A DNA stretch of 64,000 nt from Actinocatenispora sera (GCF_018324685.1 NZ_AP023354.1:3410001-3474000), one strand, 5' to 3'. Shown: positions 10,129 through 18,460, counted from the first letter of the stretch. The notes: a model not told the origin generated them from the sequence alone. Numbers and translations: made by a program.

Positions 10129-10743
10129 TCACCGGATCCGGCGGGCGAAGACGATGACGTCGTCGAGGTAGCGGCGCTGCACCTGGTCGAACCGGCCACC
10201 GCAGGTGATGAGCCGCAGCTGCGCATCGGCGGTCCGGCCGTACACGGAATCGGTCGGGAACGCGTCCTTCGGGCGCCGCTCGATACGTTGCTCGGCGAAC
10301 ACCACGGTGGAACCGTCCGCCCGGTCCACGAGGATCTTCGCCGCGGTTCGCATGGTCGGCAGCCGGAAGAAGACCGCCGGCCCCCGGTACGAGTCGACGT
10401 GCCCGACGATCACCGCCGCCCCGCGTTCGCCGGGCTCCGGCCCGGCTCGCCACCAGCCGGCGCGGTGAAAGCTGGTCGGTGCAGGCAGGACTCCCTTGGC
10501 GTCGACGGTGAGCGGGTCGACCGGCGCGTCGATCCCGATGCTCGGTACGCGGATCCGGATCGGATCCGCCGCCTGGGTGTCGATCAGCCCGGCCGTGGGA
10601 TGGGCGGACCGGTGCGGGGCGGCAGGTGTCGTGCCGCCACCGGCGGTTGCCGCGCACGCCGCGGTCAGCAGCACCGCGAGCAGCGACGCCGCGGCCGCGG
10701 GAACGCCACGGCCACGGCGTCGGCGTTGCGTCGCCGCGGTCAT
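10129..10743 (-). CDS. Sortase, class E/F-like, with lipobox-type leader
   Basis: A 204-aa protein with a cysteine transpeptidase fold. The catalytic triad is visible as H115 (VGHVDS), C181 (LITCGG) and R190/R191 (QVQRRYLD). The N-terminus is basic, then hydrophobic, and ends in LLTAAC, which resembles a lipobox with C30. Sortases join sorting-signal proteins to cell-wall peptide or act as housekeeping transpeptidases; no LPXTG-type substrate is encoded in this window. The ATG at 10743 is chosen because it places a normal signal sequence at the start. It lies 37 nt downstream of the Excalibur gene on the same strand, so the two are probably co-transcribed. Confidence 0.85.
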   Translation of the reverse strand: MTAATQRRRRGRGVPAAAASLLAVLLTAACAATAGGGTTPAAPHRSAHPTAGLIDTQAADPIRIRVPSIGIDAPVDPLTVDAKGVLPAPTSFHRAGWWRAGPEPGERGAAVIVGHVDSYRGPAVFFRLPTMRTAAKILVDRADGSTVVFAEQRIERRPKDAFPTDSVYGRTADAQLRLITCGGRFDQVQRRYLDDVIVFARRIR

Positions 10744-10780
10744 CGCCGCAGCCGGGCCCGGGCCGTCCGGTGTCGGACGA

Positions 10781-11125
10781 TCACGACATCCGCCACACGA
10801 CTCGCGCCATCCCACCGGCGCCGGTCTCGACGCCACCCTGCGGCGCCGTGCCGTTGTCCCCGCCGCCCTGCGACGACGTGCCGTTGTCCCCGCCACCCTG
10901 GCTCCCGCTCCCGCCGGGCCGGTGCGGGTTGTCCTCGCAGGCGATCCCGTCGTGGTCGGCGTCGAGCCGGTTCGGGTCACTCGGATCCTGGTTGTAGACC
11001 TGCTGCGCGTCTTCCTGGTACCGGAAGTCCTTGCAGTCGAGGTCGGCGGCGTGCGCCACCCCGGACAGCGGAACGATCGCCATCACGGCCAGCGTTCCGA
11101 CCGCAAGCGCTGCTCTAGCCAGCAT
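10781..11125 (-). CDS. Secreted Excalibur calcium-binding domain protein
   Basis: A 114-aa protein with a clear signal peptide (residues 1-26, cleavage after AHA). The Excalibur domain at about 28-66 has two conserved cysteines (C31, C63) and the acidic loop DADHDGIACE, an EF-hand-like DxDxDG calcium-binding pattern. The tail holds two copies of SQGGGDNGT and is glycine-rich. A perfect GGAGG Shine-Dalgarno precedes the ATG at 11125. It precedes the sortase gene by 37 nt. The function of such small Excalibur proteins is not established; an extracellular calcium-linked role is inferred. Confidence 0.88.
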   Translation of the reverse strand: MLARAALAVGTLAVMAIVPLSGVAHAADLDCKDFRYQEDAQQVYNQDPSDPNRLDADHDGIACEDNPHRPGGSGSQGGGDNGTSSQGGGDNGTAPQGGVETGAGGMARVVWRMS

Positions 11126-11569
11126 GATTCCCTCCTGCGTGTCACTCGTTCGGAACACGGCAAGGTTACTACTCGTAACGGATTGATTACGCAAACAGCA
11201 GCTTGGGTCATTCATGAGCGTGAATTTCAGGACTTGTCCTGCCGGCCGGGTGTCGGGTGATGGCTGTGCGGCGGAACGGGCCGGCGTGCGCGGCGGGGTG
11301 CTCGACCGCCTGCCGCGCGGCATCCAGCGGGAACGTCGTGACCTCGTTCTGGTCCAGATCGAGCAGGTGAGCGACGCGGCTGTCGCCGCGCCGGCTGCCG
11401 GCCACTTTGCCGGGCGGGAGGGGGTGCACCTGCCCGGTACACGCGGCCCCACGGTCGCCGCGATCCCCGCTGCTACGCGCCCTGGGTGTGATGTTTCGCG
11501 TCGGCCTACGGGTTCCGGATGCCGACGCGGAGGCGCTGGTCGCCACTCGGGAGTGGTGGGCGGGTCGCG
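11126..11569. other. Intergenic region upstream of the Excalibur gene
   Basis: About 440 bp with no supported gene. An AT-rich patch holds a perfect inverted repeat, GTTAC-TACTC-GTAAC (11165-11179), about 40 nt upstream of the Excalibur start, a possible operator or promoter element. The remainder (11220-11569) shows nothing recognisable. Confidence 0.5.
11165..11179. promoter_or_regulatory. Inverted repeat upstream of the Excalibur-sortase operon
   Basis: GTTAC and GTAAC arms separated by five bases, inside an AT-rich patch of an otherwise GC-rich region. Position and symmetry fit a regulator-binding site; the regulator is unknown. Confidence 0.4.
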
Positions 11570-12379
11570 CTACCAACTGCCGCGCTCGACGGCGGCCTTG
11601 GCCTCGCGCAGGCCGACGCCGGTCAGTTGCCGGTACACCTTGATCGCTTCGATCTTGCGCCCGGCGTGGAGCAACTGCCGTACCTCGGACAGGTCCGGTC
11701 CCTGCGCCGGGTCCGGTCCCAGGCCCTGGTCCGGGTGTTGCGCCGGGAGCGGCCCGGTGGCGCCGAGGCGTTCGACAGTCTCCTTGGCCTCGCGCAGGCT
11801 GGCGCCGGTCCGCTGCCGGTACAGCATGATCGCCTGGATCTTCCGGCCGGATCGCACCAGCCGCCGCAGCTCGGCGGGGTCGGCCGGGTCGCCGGCCGGC
11901 CCGGCGCCCGCCAGGTCGGTGCCGGCCGCGATCTGCTCGACCGCCCGCTTGGCGTCGGCCAGCCCGACGCCGGTCTGCTGCCGGTAGAGCTTGATCGCCC
12001 GTATGGTCTGCCCCTGCGCGAGCAGGCGTCGCACCGCGTCGGCGTCGGCCGTACCGCGATGGGCCACGATCCACCGACGCACGGCCTGGCTCGACTCCCG
12101 CAGGCCGGCGCCGGTCTGGTCGCGGTACGCCTTGACCGCGCCGATCTGATCGTTGCGGCCCAGCAGCTCGGCGACCCCCGGCACCGCGCCGGCGTCCGGC
12201 AGCGCCGCCGGCCCGGCCTGGTCGACACCAGCGGCCGGGGCGCCCGGCCACCGCGTCGTAGCCAGCCGCGAGACGTCCCCGAGCACCGGCGCCCGTCGCC
12301 GTCGCACCGCCACGACCAGCAGCAATCCGAGGATCACCACGCCGACGGCCACCAACGCACCCACCACGGCACCAGTCAT
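11570..12379 (-). CDS. Membrane-anchored protein with four ribosomal L7/L12 C-terminal-like repeats
   Basis: A 269-aa protein with an N-terminal membrane helix (residues 4-25) followed by RRRR, so the bulk faces the cytoplasm. The soluble part carries four copies of a helix-turn-helix-like unit at about 77-105, 125-151, 179-205 and 241-267. Each reads roughly [K/Q]IxAIKxYRQxTGxGLREAKxAVE. This closely resembles the C-terminal domain of ribosomal protein L7/L12, the part that contacts translation GTPases. It is not the ribosomal protein: it is longer, membrane-bound and repeated. Function unknown. A TACGCT box 6 nt before the ATG suggests a leaderless transcript. Confidence 0.8.
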   Translation of the reverse strand: MTGAVVGALVAVGVVILGLLLVVAVRRRRAPVLGDVSRLATTRWPGAPAAGVDQAGPAALPDAGAVPGVAELLGRNDQIGAVKAYRDQTGAGLRESSQAVRRWIVAHRGTADADAVRRLLAQGQTIRAIKLYRQQTGVGLADAKRAVEQIAAGTDLAGAGPAGDPADPAELRRLVRSGRKIQAIMLYRQRTGASLREAKETVERLGATGPLPAQHPDQGLGPDPAQGPDLSEVRQLLHAGRKIEAIKVYRQLTGVGLREAKAAVERGSW

Positions 12380-12385
12380 GCCCGC

Positions 12386-12391
12386 AGCGTA
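12386..12391 (-). promoter_or_regulatory. Leaderless -10 box of the L7/L12-like repeat gene
   Basis: TACGCT on the minus strand ends 6 nt before the ATG at 12379. There is no Shine-Dalgarno in the 6-nt gap, so the mRNA probably begins at or near the start codon. Confidence 0.5.
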
Positions 12392-12455
12392 GAAGGTGTT
12401 CGCACGAGGGCGGCCGGAGCCCGGTTGCCGCGGTACGACCGTCCGCCCCGCCGCT

Positions 12456-12493
12456 CGCTCCTGCCCCTCCGCTGCGCTCCTGCCCCTCCGCTG
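12456..12493. repeat. Two tandem copies of a 19-bp repeat
   Basis: The unit cgctcctgcccctccgctg occurs twice head to tail, with a third partial copy, in the gap between the L7/L12-like gene and the HTH gene. Confidence 0.75.
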
Positions 12494-12519
12494 CGCTCCG
12501 GCCGGCGGGTACGCGAGCG

Positions 12520-13038
12520 TCAGCGGTCCAGGACGGTGTGGCTGACGTTCGCGGTGTGGCGGCCCAGGGTGTACGTGACGCCGACGGTCAGCGCGACGGC
12601 GACCGCGACCAGGAGTACGGCAGCCGCGACCAGTTGCCGTGGCGGCCGCGCCCACCGCGACCCCGGGTGGTCCCGTACCGCGGAGTCCGCCGAGACCGTC
12701 GACGGCTGGCACCCGCCCGCCGGTGCGGGTTGCTGGCCGGTGGGGTGGGGCACGGCAGGGGCGCCCTGGGCGAGGGTGGCGCGGGCAGCGGCCCACGGGC
12801 GTGCGTCGTCGATGCCGCAGGCGCGGACGAACGCGACGAGCAGCTCCTCCCGTGGCAGCCGGTCCCGGCCGAGCATGCTCGCCGTGGTCGAGTACGGCAA
12901 CGTGTCGCCGGCGGCGCGGGCGCACCGTTCCAGCTGCCGGTAGCTGCGCCCGGACCAGGCCTTGAGCCGCCGCAGTTCGGTCATGAACGCTGCCGCGTCC
13001 ACCGGCGTGGGCGGCCGGGGCGGTGCGGTCTCCGGCAT
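12520..13038 (-). CDS. HTH-domain protein with a C-terminal membrane helix
   Basis: A 172-aa protein. Residues about 10-80 fit the actinobacterial XRE-like helix-turn-helix module: FMTELRRLKAWSGRSYRQLER followed by a recognition-helix region. A proline-rich linker leads to a single hydrophobic helix (about 137-158) near the C-terminus. The arrangement suggests a membrane-tethered regulator; the target is unknown. The ATG at 13038 is preferred over the GTG at 13044 because the AGGGA Shine-Dalgarno is then 6 nt upstream. The serine hydrolase lipoprotein is divergent from 13185. Confidence 0.75.
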   Translation of the reverse strand: MPETAPPRPPTPVDAAAFMTELRRLKAWSGRSYRQLERCARAAGDTLPYSTTASMLGRDRLPREELLVAFVRACGIDDARPWAAARATLAQGAPAVPHPTGQQPAPAGGCQPSTVSADSAVRDHPGSRWARPPRQLVAAAVLLVAVAVALTVGVTYTLGRHTANVSHTVLDR

Positions 13039-13184
13039 GTGCACTCCCTTCGCGGCGGCCGGTTCAGGGCCCCGTCCGATCGACGCTCCAGAACGTGTTG
13101 TCCCGCTGTCCGGCCAGTGTCTCGCACGGACTCGAACGGCTCGACTCTTGTTCGCCGCGGCCGGCCGCCGGCAGCGTGGGGCCC

Positions 13185-14306
13185 ATGAGGCGATGGGTAC
13201 GCCGGCTGGGTCCGGTGGCGGTGTTGGTGGTGGCGGCGGTGACGCTGACCGGCTGCGGCGACGGGATGGCGGACGTGCGCTGTCCGTGGCGGGCGGAACC
13301 GGTGGCGCCGTTCGTCGCGCGGACGTTCCCGGCCGGCGCGAGCGGCACGGTGCTGGTGGCCGCCGGCGGCCACGTCCGGTACTGCCGGGGGGTTGGCTGG
13401 GCGGACCGGCGCGCTCACCGCCGCGCCGGCTGCGACACCGTCTACGACGTCATGTCGATCACCAAGCAGTTCACCGCGGTGGCGGTCCTGAAGCTCGCGA
13501 TGCAGGGCAGGCTGCGGCTCGGCGACCGGATCGGCCGCTTCCTCGGTCCGGTACCGGCCGACAAGCGGCGGATCACGGTGCGCCAGTTGCTGACGCACAC
13601 CGCCGGGCTGGCCGAGTCGCTCGGCGACGACTACGACCCGGTGTCGCGCGAAACGATGGTACGGGCGGCCCTCGCGTCCCGGCTGCGCTCGGCGCCGGGG
13701 CGCGAGTTCCGCTACTCCAACGTCGGGTACGGGTTGCTCGCGGCGATCGTCGAGCACGCCGCCGGGACGAGCTACGAGCGGTACCTGAACCGGTACCTGT
13801 TCGCCCCGGCCGGCATGACGCGGACCGGGTACGTGTTGCCGCGCTGGCGGCGCGGCCAGGTGGCGGTGGAGTACGACGACCGGGACCGGTCGCACGGCCG
13901 GCCGTTCGATCACCCGTGGGCGGCGGACGGCCCGTACTGGAACCTGCGCGGCAACGGCGGCATGCTGTCCAGCGCGCGCGACCTGTTCCGCTGGCAGCGG
14001 GCGCTGACCGGGGAGTCGGTGCTGTCGGCGTGGGCGAAGCGGCAGCTGTTCGGCCGGCACGTCCGGATGGCGGACTCGGACGACCACTACGGCGACGGCT
14101 GGGTACTGTCCGACACCGACGTCGGCGAGGTGGCCTGGCACGACGGCGGCGACACCTGGTCGCTCGCGGTGTTCGCGCGCTCGCTGCGGGACGACCGGAT
14201 GGTGTTCTGGGTCAGCAACCACGCCTACCAGCGGCACGGGTGGAACCTGGAGGACGCCCAGTCCGAGCTGACCATCGGCGCCCTCTGCCGGGCCCGCACC
14301 GACTGA
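13185..14306 (+). CDS. Serine hydrolase lipoprotein of the beta-lactamase / DD-peptidase family
   Basis: A 373-aa exported protein with a lipoprotein signal (LTGCGDG, lipidated C24). It belongs to the class C beta-lactamase-like family: catalytic S91 and K94 in SITK, the second motif Tyr-Ser-Asn at about 177-179 (YSNVGYG), and the third motif replaced by His-Asp-Gly-Gly near residue 318, as in the esterase and D-aminopeptidase branches. It probably hydrolyses a peptide, ester or D-amino acid substrate outside the membrane rather than beta-lactams. The ATG at 13185 is chosen because it gives a normal signal sequence; the longer in-frame reading from 13023 has none. Confidence 0.88.
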   Translation: MRRWVRRLGPVAVLVVAAVTLTGCGDGMADVRCPWRAEPVAPFVARTFPAGASGTVLVAAGGHVRYCRGVGWADRRAHRRAGCDTVYDVMSITKQFTAVAVLKLAMQGRLRLGDRIGRFLGPVPADKRRITVRQLLTHTAGLAESLGDDYDPVSRETMVRAALASRLRSAPGREFRYSNVGYGLLAAIVEHAAGTSYERYLNRYLFAPAGMTRTGYVLPRWRRGQVAVEYDDRDRSHGRPFDHPWAADGPYWNLRGNGGMLSSARDLFRWQRALTGESVLSAWAKRQLFGRHVRMADSDDHYGDGWVLSDTDVGEVAWHDGGDTWSLAVFARSLRDDRMVFWVSNHAYQRHGWNLEDAQSELTIGALCRARTD

Positions 14307-14317
14307 TCGGTGATCAG
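14303..14317. terminator. Short hairpin at the end of the serine hydrolase gene
   Basis: CTGATC-GGT-GATCAG forms a 6-bp stem that contains the TGA stop codon (14304-14306). It is short and has no T-tract, so termination is only possible. The next 110 bp hold nothing recognisable. Confidence 0.3.
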
Positions 14318-14430
14318 GCGTAGATGGGGCGTTTCTCGGGCTGGTGACCGCGGAGCACCACGAACCGCACTGACCACCGTGGCGCGCCCCACCGGCTCGC
14401 CACGCATCGGCCGCGCCCGGTGTCGGGCGC

Positions 14431-14736
14431 TCAGGCGTGGGGGCGGACGATGCGGACGGTGGCGAGCCAGCGTTCCACCGGCAGCGACGAGCCGCGGCGG
14501 GCGGGGCCGGCCGCATCCCGCAGCACCTCGGCTGGCACCCGGGACAGCGCCCGCACCTCGGGCCGGCCGAGGAACGCGGCGACCTCGTCGACCGGCACCT
14601 GGTGCGGCGACCGGCCGGTCAGCTCGCACCACAGCCGGAACAGCTCGTAACCCCGGTCCGCATTGGTCCGATCGCCGCCGTCAGAACCCTGGTGGGTGCT
14701 CGGCGCGTGTCCTGGCGAGGCCGGTACGACCGGCAT
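14431..14736 (-). CDS. Hypothetical small protein
   Basis: A 101-aa protein without recognised domains. The central part reads like a compact helical domain (GYELFRLWCELTG, then VDEVAAFLGRPEV and VPAEVLRDAAG) and ends with a basic WLATVRIVRPHA. The first 30 residues are low-complexity. It is called a gene because a strong GGAGG (14746-14750) sits 9 nt before the ATG at 14736, and because codon bias fits this frame. No function is proposed. It sits alone between the serine hydrolase and the LOR/SDH gene. Confidence 0.55.
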   Translation of the reverse strand: MPVVPASPGHAPSTHQGSDGGDRTNADRGYELFRLWCELTGRSPHQVPVDEVAAFLGRPEVRALSRVPAEVLRDAAGPARRGSSLPVERWLATVRIVRPHA

Positions 14737-14905
14737 CGCGACCACCTCCGTCGACGTGGCGTCCGGTGACTCGACGGTGCCCCCACCGCCCCACGGATCG
14801 CCGTCGGTGAGGTTACCCGCCGCCGAAGCGCAACCGAACGCTTTCCCGGCGCGTCGCCCGAGTGCGCTACGCCACGCGGTGCCACGGGCGGCCCATCGGC
14901 ATCGC

Positions 14906-16126
14906 TCAGGCGCCGAGTTCCTCGGCGAGCTGCTCGGTGAACAGGCCGATGTCGGTGACGATGCCGGCGGCCTGCGCGCTGCCCCGGTCGGCCAGCTTGG
15001 TGACCGTGGCCGGGTTGATGTCCACGCACACCAGCGGGATCGACGCCGGCAGGATGTTTCCGGTGGCGATCGAGTGCAGCATCGTCGCGACCATGATGCA
15101 GAAGCCGACGCCGGGCAGCTCGGCCCGCATCGCCCGCTGGCCCTCGATCACGTCGCTGTACACGTCCGGCAGCGGGCCGTCGTCGCGGACCGAGCCGACC
15201 AGCACGAACCGCTTGTCGTTGGCCACCAGCGCGTGCATGATGCCGCTGGTCAGCACGCCGGACGAGACCGCCTTCGCGATCGAACCGGCGGCCCGGATCT
15301 TGTTGATCGCGCGGATGTGATGCTCGTGCCCGTGCGGTACGCCGCGGCCCTTGGCCAGGTCGACGCCGAGCGAGGTACCGAAGATCGCGGACTCGATGTC
15401 GTGCGCGGCCAGCGCGTTCCCGGCGAACAGCACGTCCACGTACCCGGCCTGCACCAGCGAGACCATCGCCGGTGCCGCGCCGGTGTGCACCATCGCCGGG
15501 CCGCACACCCACAGCACCTTCTCGCCGCGCTGCTTGACCGCCCGCATCTGCTCGGCGATCTGGCGTACCAGCAGTGCCTGCGGCTTCTCGCTGGACACCG
15601 CCGAGGACATGAAACCGAAGCTGTCGCCGTCCCGGGACTCCGCCGGCGGCCGCAGCACCCGTACCCCGTCGGCGCCGCAGACGACGCGCTCGCCGGCGCG
15701 GACGTCGGACACCGGCAGGGTGTGCGCGGTGGAGCCGTCCGCGGCGACCACGATGCCGCAGTCCATCTCCGGGTTCGCCACCGTCAGCCAGTGGTTGCCG
15801 GTATGTATCTGGGTGACCAGGTTGGTGGTCGAATAGAAGTCGTCCGGGAACACGCCGTCGGCCGGCGCCGGCCGCAGCACCGCCTCGCCCGGCGCGACGG
15901 CGTTCACCCCGTGCGTCTGCAACCGCATCAGGATCCGGGACAGCTGCTCGGCGTCGTCGGCGCCGATCTCCAGCCGCGCGGTCGACTCGTCCGAATGCTG
16001 CCGGCCCACGTCCAGCTGCTCGATCCGGTAGTCCCCGCCGTACTCCAGGACGTCGTCGAGGATGCGCGCCAGTACGCCCGAATCCAGGATGTGTCCGCGG
16101 ACCTCGACGGTCTCGGTCTCATGCAT
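14906..16126 (-). CDS. LOR/SDH-domain (TIGR00300-like) enzyme, possible ornithine cyclodeaminase
   Basis: A 406-aa cytoplasmic protein that matches the LOR/SDH bifunctional-enzyme conserved-domain family known from archaea, cyanobacteria and some actinobacteria. The N-terminal part (1-100) is the LOR/SDH domain, beginning with VEVRGHILDSGVLARILDDV. The C-terminal part has a nucleotide-binding-like core with VCGPAMVHTGAAPAM, ALAAHDIESAIFGTSLG and VPLVCVDINPATVTKLADRGS. Family members convert ornithine to proline and ammonia; in cyanobacteria the same domain is fused behind an arginine dihydrolase, which is absent here. The substrate is therefore inferred. The ATG at 16126 is preceded by a G-rich Shine-Dalgarno. 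The FMO gene lies divergently. Confidence 0.8.
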   Translation of the reverse strand: MHETETVEVRGHILDSGVLARILDDVLEYGGDYRIEQLDVGRQHSDESTARLEIGADDAEQLSRILMRLQTHGVNAVAPGEAVLRPAPADGVFPDDFYSTTNLVTQIHTGNHWLTVANPEMDCGIVVAADGSTAHTLPVSDVRAGERVVCGADGVRVLRPPAESRDGDSFGFMSSAVSSEKPQALLVRQIAEQMRAVKQRGEKVLWVCGPAMVHTGAAPAMVSLVQAGYVDVLFAGNALAAHDIESAIFGTSLGVDLAKGRGVPHGHEHHIRAINKIRAAGSIAKAVSSGVLTSGIMHALVANDKRFVLVGSVRDDGPLPDVYSDVIEGQRAMRAELPGVGFCIMVATMLHSIATGNILPASIPLVCVDINPATVTKLADRGSAQAAGIVTDIGLFTEQLAEELGA

Positions 16127-16305
16127 GCCCAACCCCCACGACTGCCGCCAGCCCCGTTGCTGGTGCGCCCCCTTGCAACCTAGGCCACCGCCCGCGCTCG
16201 CCGCCGGGGGAGGGGTGGACAACTCGCCCAATGCTCGCGAGTATTCATCACGCTGCGCTGTCAGCGTGCGGGGGACAACCGGAAACCGGCAAGGAGGATG
16301 CAAGC

Positions 16306-17700
16306 GTGACCGACGGTGGCGGCATCGACGAGGACCGATCCACCGAGCCAGCCGGACCGGCCGGGCGCAGCGTGTACGACCGGGGCGACGCGGTGTGCGT
16401 GATCGGCGCCGGATCGTCCGGGCTCGCCGCGGTGAAGAACCTGCGCGAGCACGGCTTCGAGGTCGACTGCTACGAGCGGGAGACCGGTGTCGGCGGCGGC
16501 TGGGACGTCGGCGCCGACCGCAGCCCGATGTACCTCGGCCTGCACATGGTCTCCAGCCGCCCGTTCACCCAGTTCCCGGACTTCCCGATGCCGGACTCCT
16601 ATCCGGACTATCCGGACCACCGGCGGGTGCTCGCCTACCTGGAGCGCTACGCTGACCACTTCGGCCTGCGCGAGCACGTCTGGTTCGGTACCGAGGTGGT
16701 CGAGGTCACCGCGACCGACGGGCACCGCTGGGAGATCACCGTGCGCGGCACCGGCGGCGGGCCGAGCCGCACCCTGTCCTACGCCGCGGTGGTGGTGGCG
16801 AACGGTCACCTGTGGCACCCGTACCGGCCGGAGTACCCGGGGCAGGAGGCGTTCACCGGCGAGATCATCCACTCCGCCGGCTACTCCGATCCGGCCCAGC
16901 TGCGGGGCAAGCGGGTACTGGTGATCGGTGGCGGCAACTCCGGCTGCGACATCGCCGTCGCCGCCGCGCAGCAGGCCGCTACCGCCTGGCACTCCACCCG
17001 GCACGGCGAGTGGCTGACCCCCAAGTACCTGCTGGGCCGGCCCGCCGACCAGCTCGACGACCTGACCCGGGCGCTGCGGCTGCCGCTGTGGGCACGGCGC
17101 CTCGGGTACCGGGCGCTGCTGCGGCTCACCGCGGGCCGGCCGGCCCGGTTCGGGCTGGCCAGGCCGACGCACCGGCCGTTCAGCGCGCACCCGGTGGTCA
17201 CCAGCCAGCTGATGTACCACCTCGGGCACGGCGACGTGACCCCCAAGCCGGGCATCGCCGAGTTCACCTCCAACCGGGTGCTGTTCACCGACGGTACCGA
17301 CGCCGACCCGCAGCTGGTCGTGTTCGCGACCGGGTACCGGCCGAGGTTCGACTTCCTGGCGCCGGAGCATCTCGGCGGCGACGAGCAGAAGCCGCGGCTG
17401 TACCTGCAGTTGCTCAACCCGAAGCGGCCGACGCTGTCGGTGGCCGGGTTGATCGACCCGGACTCCGGCCAGTTCGGCCTGGTGCACTGGCAGACCGTGC
17501 TGATCGCGCGGCTGCTGCGGTCCCGGATCGAGTCGCCGGCCCGGGCCGACGCGCTGCTGCGCCGGGCCGAGCGCGACCTGGACCGCCGCTACCTGCAGAC
17601 CCGGATGGCCGCGACCGCGCGGCACCGGTTCGACGTCGGGCACCACCGGTACCTTGCCGCGCTCGGACAGGCGCTGGCCAGCTTGGAGGGGACGAAGTGA
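16306..17700 (+). CDS. Flavin-containing monooxygenase
   Basis: A 464-aa FAD/NADPH monooxygenase. The FAD-binding GAGSSG lies at about 35-40, followed by the acidic end of the second strand (CYERETGVGGGWD). The NADPH-binding site is VIGGGNSGCD at about 206-215. A C-terminal FATGYRP closes the FAD domain. Family members insert oxygen into soft nucleophiles or act as Baeyer-Villiger enzymes; the substrate is not deducible. The GTG at 16306 has AAGGAGG 8 nt upstream. The stop overlaps the start of the next gene (GTGA), so the two are translationally coupled. Confidence 0.92.
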   Translation: MTDGGGIDEDRSTEPAGPAGRSVYDRGDAVCVIGAGSSGLAAVKNLREHGFEVDCYERETGVGGGWDVGADRSPMYLGLHMVSSRPFTQFPDFPMPDSYPDYPDHRRVLAYLERYADHFGLREHVWFGTEVVEVTATDGHRWEITVRGTGGGPSRTLSYAAVVVANGHLWHPYRPEYPGQEAFTGEIIHSAGYSDPAQLRGKRVLVIGGGNSGCDIAVAAAQQAATAWHSTRHGEWLTPKYLLGRPADQLDDLTRALRLPLWARRLGYRALLRLTAGRPARFGLARPTHRPFSAHPVVTSQLMYHLGHGDVTPKPGIAEFTSNRVLFTDGTDADPQLVVFATGYRPRFDFLAPEHLGGDEQKPRLYLQLLNPKRPTLSVAGLIDPDSGQFGLVHWQTVLIARLLRSRIESPARADALLRRAERDLDRRYLQTRMAATARHRFDVGHHRYLAALGQALASLEGTK

Positions 17701-18410
17701 GCGGCGAGGTGACGGCGCGGACCGCGCCGACCCGGGTGTGGCAGCGGTGGGAGTGGGCCCGCCCGGTACGGCCGACGACCCGGCAGGTGCTGCGGGCGGC
17801 GCCGTCGACCGAGACGGACGCGCCACCGATCCTGTTCGTCGCGGACATCCACGACCCCGGTGGCGCCGCGGCACTGCAGCCGTGGCTCGGTGCCGCCGCC
17901 GAGGCCGGCCACCTCGCCGCCGCGGTCAGCCCGCGCGGCCTGGGCGCCACGGTACGGCCGGGGCCGCGCTTCGCGGTGACCCGGCGCGAGTGGGTACACG
18001 ACGTGGTGCAGGAGGCGGCGGCGCTGCCGCGCCGGGCGGTACTGGTCGGTCGCGGTACCGGCGCCTGGGTGGTGGCGCACGCGCTGCACCGGTACCCGGC
18101 CGCCGCCGCCGTGTTGATCGACCCGGTCGGGCTGCCGGGGCGCCGGATGCCCGGGTTGAGCGTGCTGCTGAACCGTCCCCGGCTCGGGGCCACCCTGCTG
18201 CTCGGCCGCGACCCGCGGCTGCCGGCGGTCTCGCCGCCGCTGCTGTTCGCGTCCGCGGACGGCGGCGAGCACAAGGCGCTCAGCGCCCTCGCGGTGCGCT
18301 ACAGCGCGCAGTCGGAGTGGCTGTCGGCGGCCGGCGGCGCGCTGCCCGACCCGGCACCGATCCTGGCCTGGCTCGGCACCGCCCTGCCCGCCCTACCGGC
18401 CGGCGCCTGA
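17697..18410 (+). CDS. Alpha/beta-hydrolase-like protein with a degenerate nucleophile elbow
   Basis: A 237-aa protein with alpha/beta-hydrolase fold features: a central strand APPILFVADIH, the elbow AVLVGRGTGAW, then AVLIDPVG and a late strand LLFASADGG. The elbow normally reads Gly-x-Ser-x-Gly; here it is Gly-Arg-Gly-Thr-Gly, so the catalytic serine is missing. The protein may be non-catalytic or may use another residue. It starts with the GTG at 17697, which overlaps the FMO stop codon by 4 nt, with a GGAGGGG Shine-Dalgarno inside the FMO 3' end. It is likely to serve the same pathway as the FMO. Confidence 0.75.
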   Translation: MSGEVTARTAPTRVWQRWEWARPVRPTTRQVLRAAPSTETDAPPILFVADIHDPGGAAALQPWLGAAAEAGHLAAAVSPRGLGATVRPGPRFAVTRREWVHDVVQEAAALPRRAVLVGRGTGAWVVAHALHRYPAAAAVLIDPVGLPGRRMPGLSVLLNRPRLGATLLLGRDPRLPAVSPPLLFASADGGEHKALSALAVRYSAQSEWLSAAGGALPDPAPILAWLGTALPALPAGA

Positions 18411-18460
18411 TCTCGACCAGCGCGCCGGCACCCACCCCGGCCCGGCCCGACTCTCGACCA

